The notes under the pieces are model-generated. The model saw only the letters and a program-made list of their open reading frames with translations, did not search any database and was not told the DNA's origin. A stretch of 64,000 nt of DNA from Nostoc sp. CHAB 5824. Lineage in GTDB: Bacteria > Cyanobacteriota > Cyanobacteriia > Cyanobacteriales > Nostocaceae. A program made the translations under genes and the position numbers. Shown one piece after another: positions 62,440 through 64,000 of the stretch. Every line of letters begins with the position of its first letter. Position 1 is the first letter of the stretch. The stretch covers positions 62,001-126,000 of the forward strand of contig NZ_JAIVFT010000015.1 in NCBI RefSeq assembly GCF_020829665.1, in the 5' to 3' direction.

Positions 62440-64000
62440 TTACAATCGACTAGTATCTTTTGTAACTAATTTCCAACCATCAGCTTGGTCAACTAGCTTC
62501 ATCGACTCTAGTTGGAGATTGTTAAAAGCAGATGCATGAAGTAGAAAGTAGGGTTGGCCGTTGTAGTGCCAATAATATTCCAGTTCACCAACAGAAGCGG
62601 GAATAATGGTGCGATCGCTATAGTAATCCAACGAGGGACGATGGTAAGGAAAAGATGTGTAAATCTTCCTAGTAGCTGGATTTGCTCGCACGATCATGGC
62701 GGCGACTGGTTTAACTGGATAAGCTTCAGATAATTCCCAAACCCAGTAGTTAGATTTCATTAACAGCAGCAGCGAAATATAACTTCCCCAAAACAAAATC
62801 TTCAGAAATTGCCCGTCGCCTCGCTCTGCCAAAATAGCTGCTAAGGTCATAGTTAAAGCTACTGCTGCAAAAATCAGTTGTAAATCTGTTTTCGGTGTTG
62901 TACCCCAACTGAAATAAATACTACCAGCAGAAGCAGCTACAGCAAGTATCGCTAAACCAGCGACCCAAGCACGGGGATAGGATGAGAGTAAAGGCGAATT
63001 TTCTGTATCTGATAACTGGATACCAAAAGCTAAGGCTAAACTAGGATAAATCGGGAATAAATACCAGGGAACTTTGGTAATCATGAAAGAAATTACCAGC
63101 AGATAAACACCACTCCACGCCATTACTAGTTTTGCCCAGCTAAGGTTGCGATTTTCCCAGGTTAAGCGGACAGTTTGCGGTAAGAATAATAGCCACGGCC
63201 ATGTGTATTTGAGAAGTTCAATAACATAGTACCAAGGTGGTTCAGGATTACCCTCTACAAATGAGCCAATTCGGCTTAGTGATGGGTTTACAAGCCCAAT
63301 TTGGGCGAAGGTGTAACCATAGTGAATTAGTTGGGCACCATACCAAGTAGCTACAGGCAGAATGCCAATTAAAATTGCTATCCACAGATAGTAACAAGTG
63401 AGCAGTCGTGGCGTATCCCAAAACAGAAATACGATCGCGATCGCACCTAGTAATACGCCTAGCAATCCTTGAGTCAGGCAAATCAACCCAAAACTAATAC
63501 CAACACCAAGGCAATAACGTAAATCCCGGCGCGATCGCAACACGCACAACATCATTACCATCAAAAAACTTACCATTGCCCCGTCCAACATTGCCAACCG
63601 CCCATGACGCACCACAGGTAGCATTGTTAAGTAAATCAAGGCGCTATAAATAGCAGCCCAACGTTGACGAAATATCTCTCGAGCAATGCAATACAGTAAA
63701 GGTACAGATGTCGCTGTTAAAATTGCTCCAGGCAGGCGCGTTGTCAACTCATTTTCGCCCCCTAGAGAATAAGCCCAAGCAATTAGCAAATGCATCAAAG
63801 GCGGCTTGTTATGATATGGTTCGCCTCCTAGCGTTGGATAAAGCCAACGCATTGAACCTGCTGGAGCGTGCCAAATTTCACGAGCAACCTGTGCCACAGT
63901 CCCTTCATTCCAATCTCGCAGCGGCAATCCTCCCAGATTGATGCTAAACAGTAACACTGCTGCCAATAGCAATACTATTAGCCATACCCAATCAATCCAT
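62440..64000 (-). CDS. GT39/ArnT-like membrane glycosyltransferase, 5' end beyond the window
   Basis: The frame stays open to the right edge (WIDWVWLIVLLLAAV precedes the first possible TTG start), so the true start lies outside. The visible part has the family N-terminal motif LPLRDWNEGTVAQVAREI with its catalytic acidic residues, YHNKPPLMHLLIAWAYSLGG, and many membrane helices. The C-terminal periplasmic part ends RPSLDYYSDRTIIPASVGEL and beyond. Such enzymes move sugars from a lipid carrier to lipids or proteins at the outer face of the inner membrane. The acceptor is unknown. Confidence 0.9.
   Translation of the reverse strand, partial: WIDWVWLIVLLLAAVLLFSINLGGLPLRDWNEGTVAQVAREIWHAPAGSMRWLYPTLGGEPYHNKPPLMHLLIAWAYSLGGENELTTRLPGAILTATSVPLLYCIAREIFRQRWAAIYSALIYLTMLPVVRHGRLAMLDGAMVSFLMVMMLCVLRSRRDLRYCLGVGISFGLICLTQGLLGVLLGAIAIVFLFWDTPRLLTCYYLWIAILIGILPVATWYGAQLIHYGYTFAQIGLVNPSLSRIGSFVEGNPEPPWYYVIELLKYTWPWLLFLPQTVRLTWENRNLSWAKLVMAWSGVYLLVISFMITKVPWYLFPIYPSLALAFGIQLSDTENSPLLSSYPRAWVAGLAILAVAASAGSIYFSWGTTPKTDLQLIFAAVALTMTLAAILAERGDGQFLKILFWGSYISLLLLMKSNYWVWELSEAYPVKPVAAMIVRANPATRKIYTSFPYHRPSLDYYSDRTIIPASVGELEYYWHYNGQPYFLLHASAFNNLQLESMKLVDQADGWKLVTKDTSRL

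Noticed and set aside
1..64000. tRNA or rRNA genes, prophage or complete insertion sequences
   Set aside because: None was recognised. Only small non-autonomous elements and a doubtful transposase scrap at 40757 were seen.

Overview
The window looks like a chromosomal segment of a filamentous, heterocyst-type cyanobacterium (Nostoc/Anabaena group). The evidence is the very frequent GCGATCGC (HIP1) octamers, a nifH gene, a xisH/xisI pair, heptanucleotide tandem repeats of the STRR kind, many small palindromic dispersed repeats, a KaiB-like protein, and type I-D-like cas genes. No rRNA or tRNA was recognised.

Layout. 1-3.4 kb: the 3' part of an RND efflux pump, a small conserved protein and a secreted M23 peptidase. 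3.5-5.6 kb: a 30-repeat CRISPR array far from any cas gene. 6.2-12.9 kb: a KaiB-like protein, a MscS channel, ahcY, a xisHI insertion flanked by an ahcY 3' remnant, and a desaturase/SDR fusion. 13-17.3 kb: mostly hypothetical genes among tandem repeats and MITE-like elements. 17.3-19.3 kb: a long regulatory leader with two tandem aromatic leader peptides and attenuators in front of a DAHP synthase gene. 19.7-24.7 kb: an RND adaptor plus pump operon. 24.7-27.7 kb: repeat-rich DNA and a solitary nifH.

28.1-52.1 kb is a large CRISPR-Cas island, almost all on the minus strand. Read in the direction of transcription it runs: RHH-WYL regulator 2 (divergent) / type I-D cas3' / two-repeat relic array / small genes, DUF433, DUF1016 nuclease, MntA-HepT toxin-antitoxin / cas10d-csc2-csc1 / RHH-WYL regulator 1 (divergent) / a second type I effector cassette (zinc-finger large subunit, cas7, cas5, HD-helicase cas3) / a 2OG-Fe(II) oxygenase / cas6-cas4-cas1-cas2 / leader and a 9-repeat array. 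Two effector cassettes therefore seem to share one processing and adaptation set. Both arrays carry the same 3' hairpin-handle half of the repeat and the same leader motif.

52.7-56.2 kb has an APH-like kinase and a HopA1-like protein, the enzyme pairing known from class V lanthipeptides, followed by gene remnants. 56.4-64 kb has exonuclease III, a GT4 glycosyltransferase, a zinc-ribbon protein, a zinc alcohol dehydrogenase, two hypothetical proteins and a GT39-like membrane glycosyltransferase cut by the window end.

The most notable items are the tandem aromatic-peptide attenuators before the DAHP synthase, the composite CRISPR island with embedded toxin-antitoxin and oxygenase genes, and the xisHI insertion that left a second ahcY 3' end. 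Family assignments come from reading motifs by eye. No database search was run.
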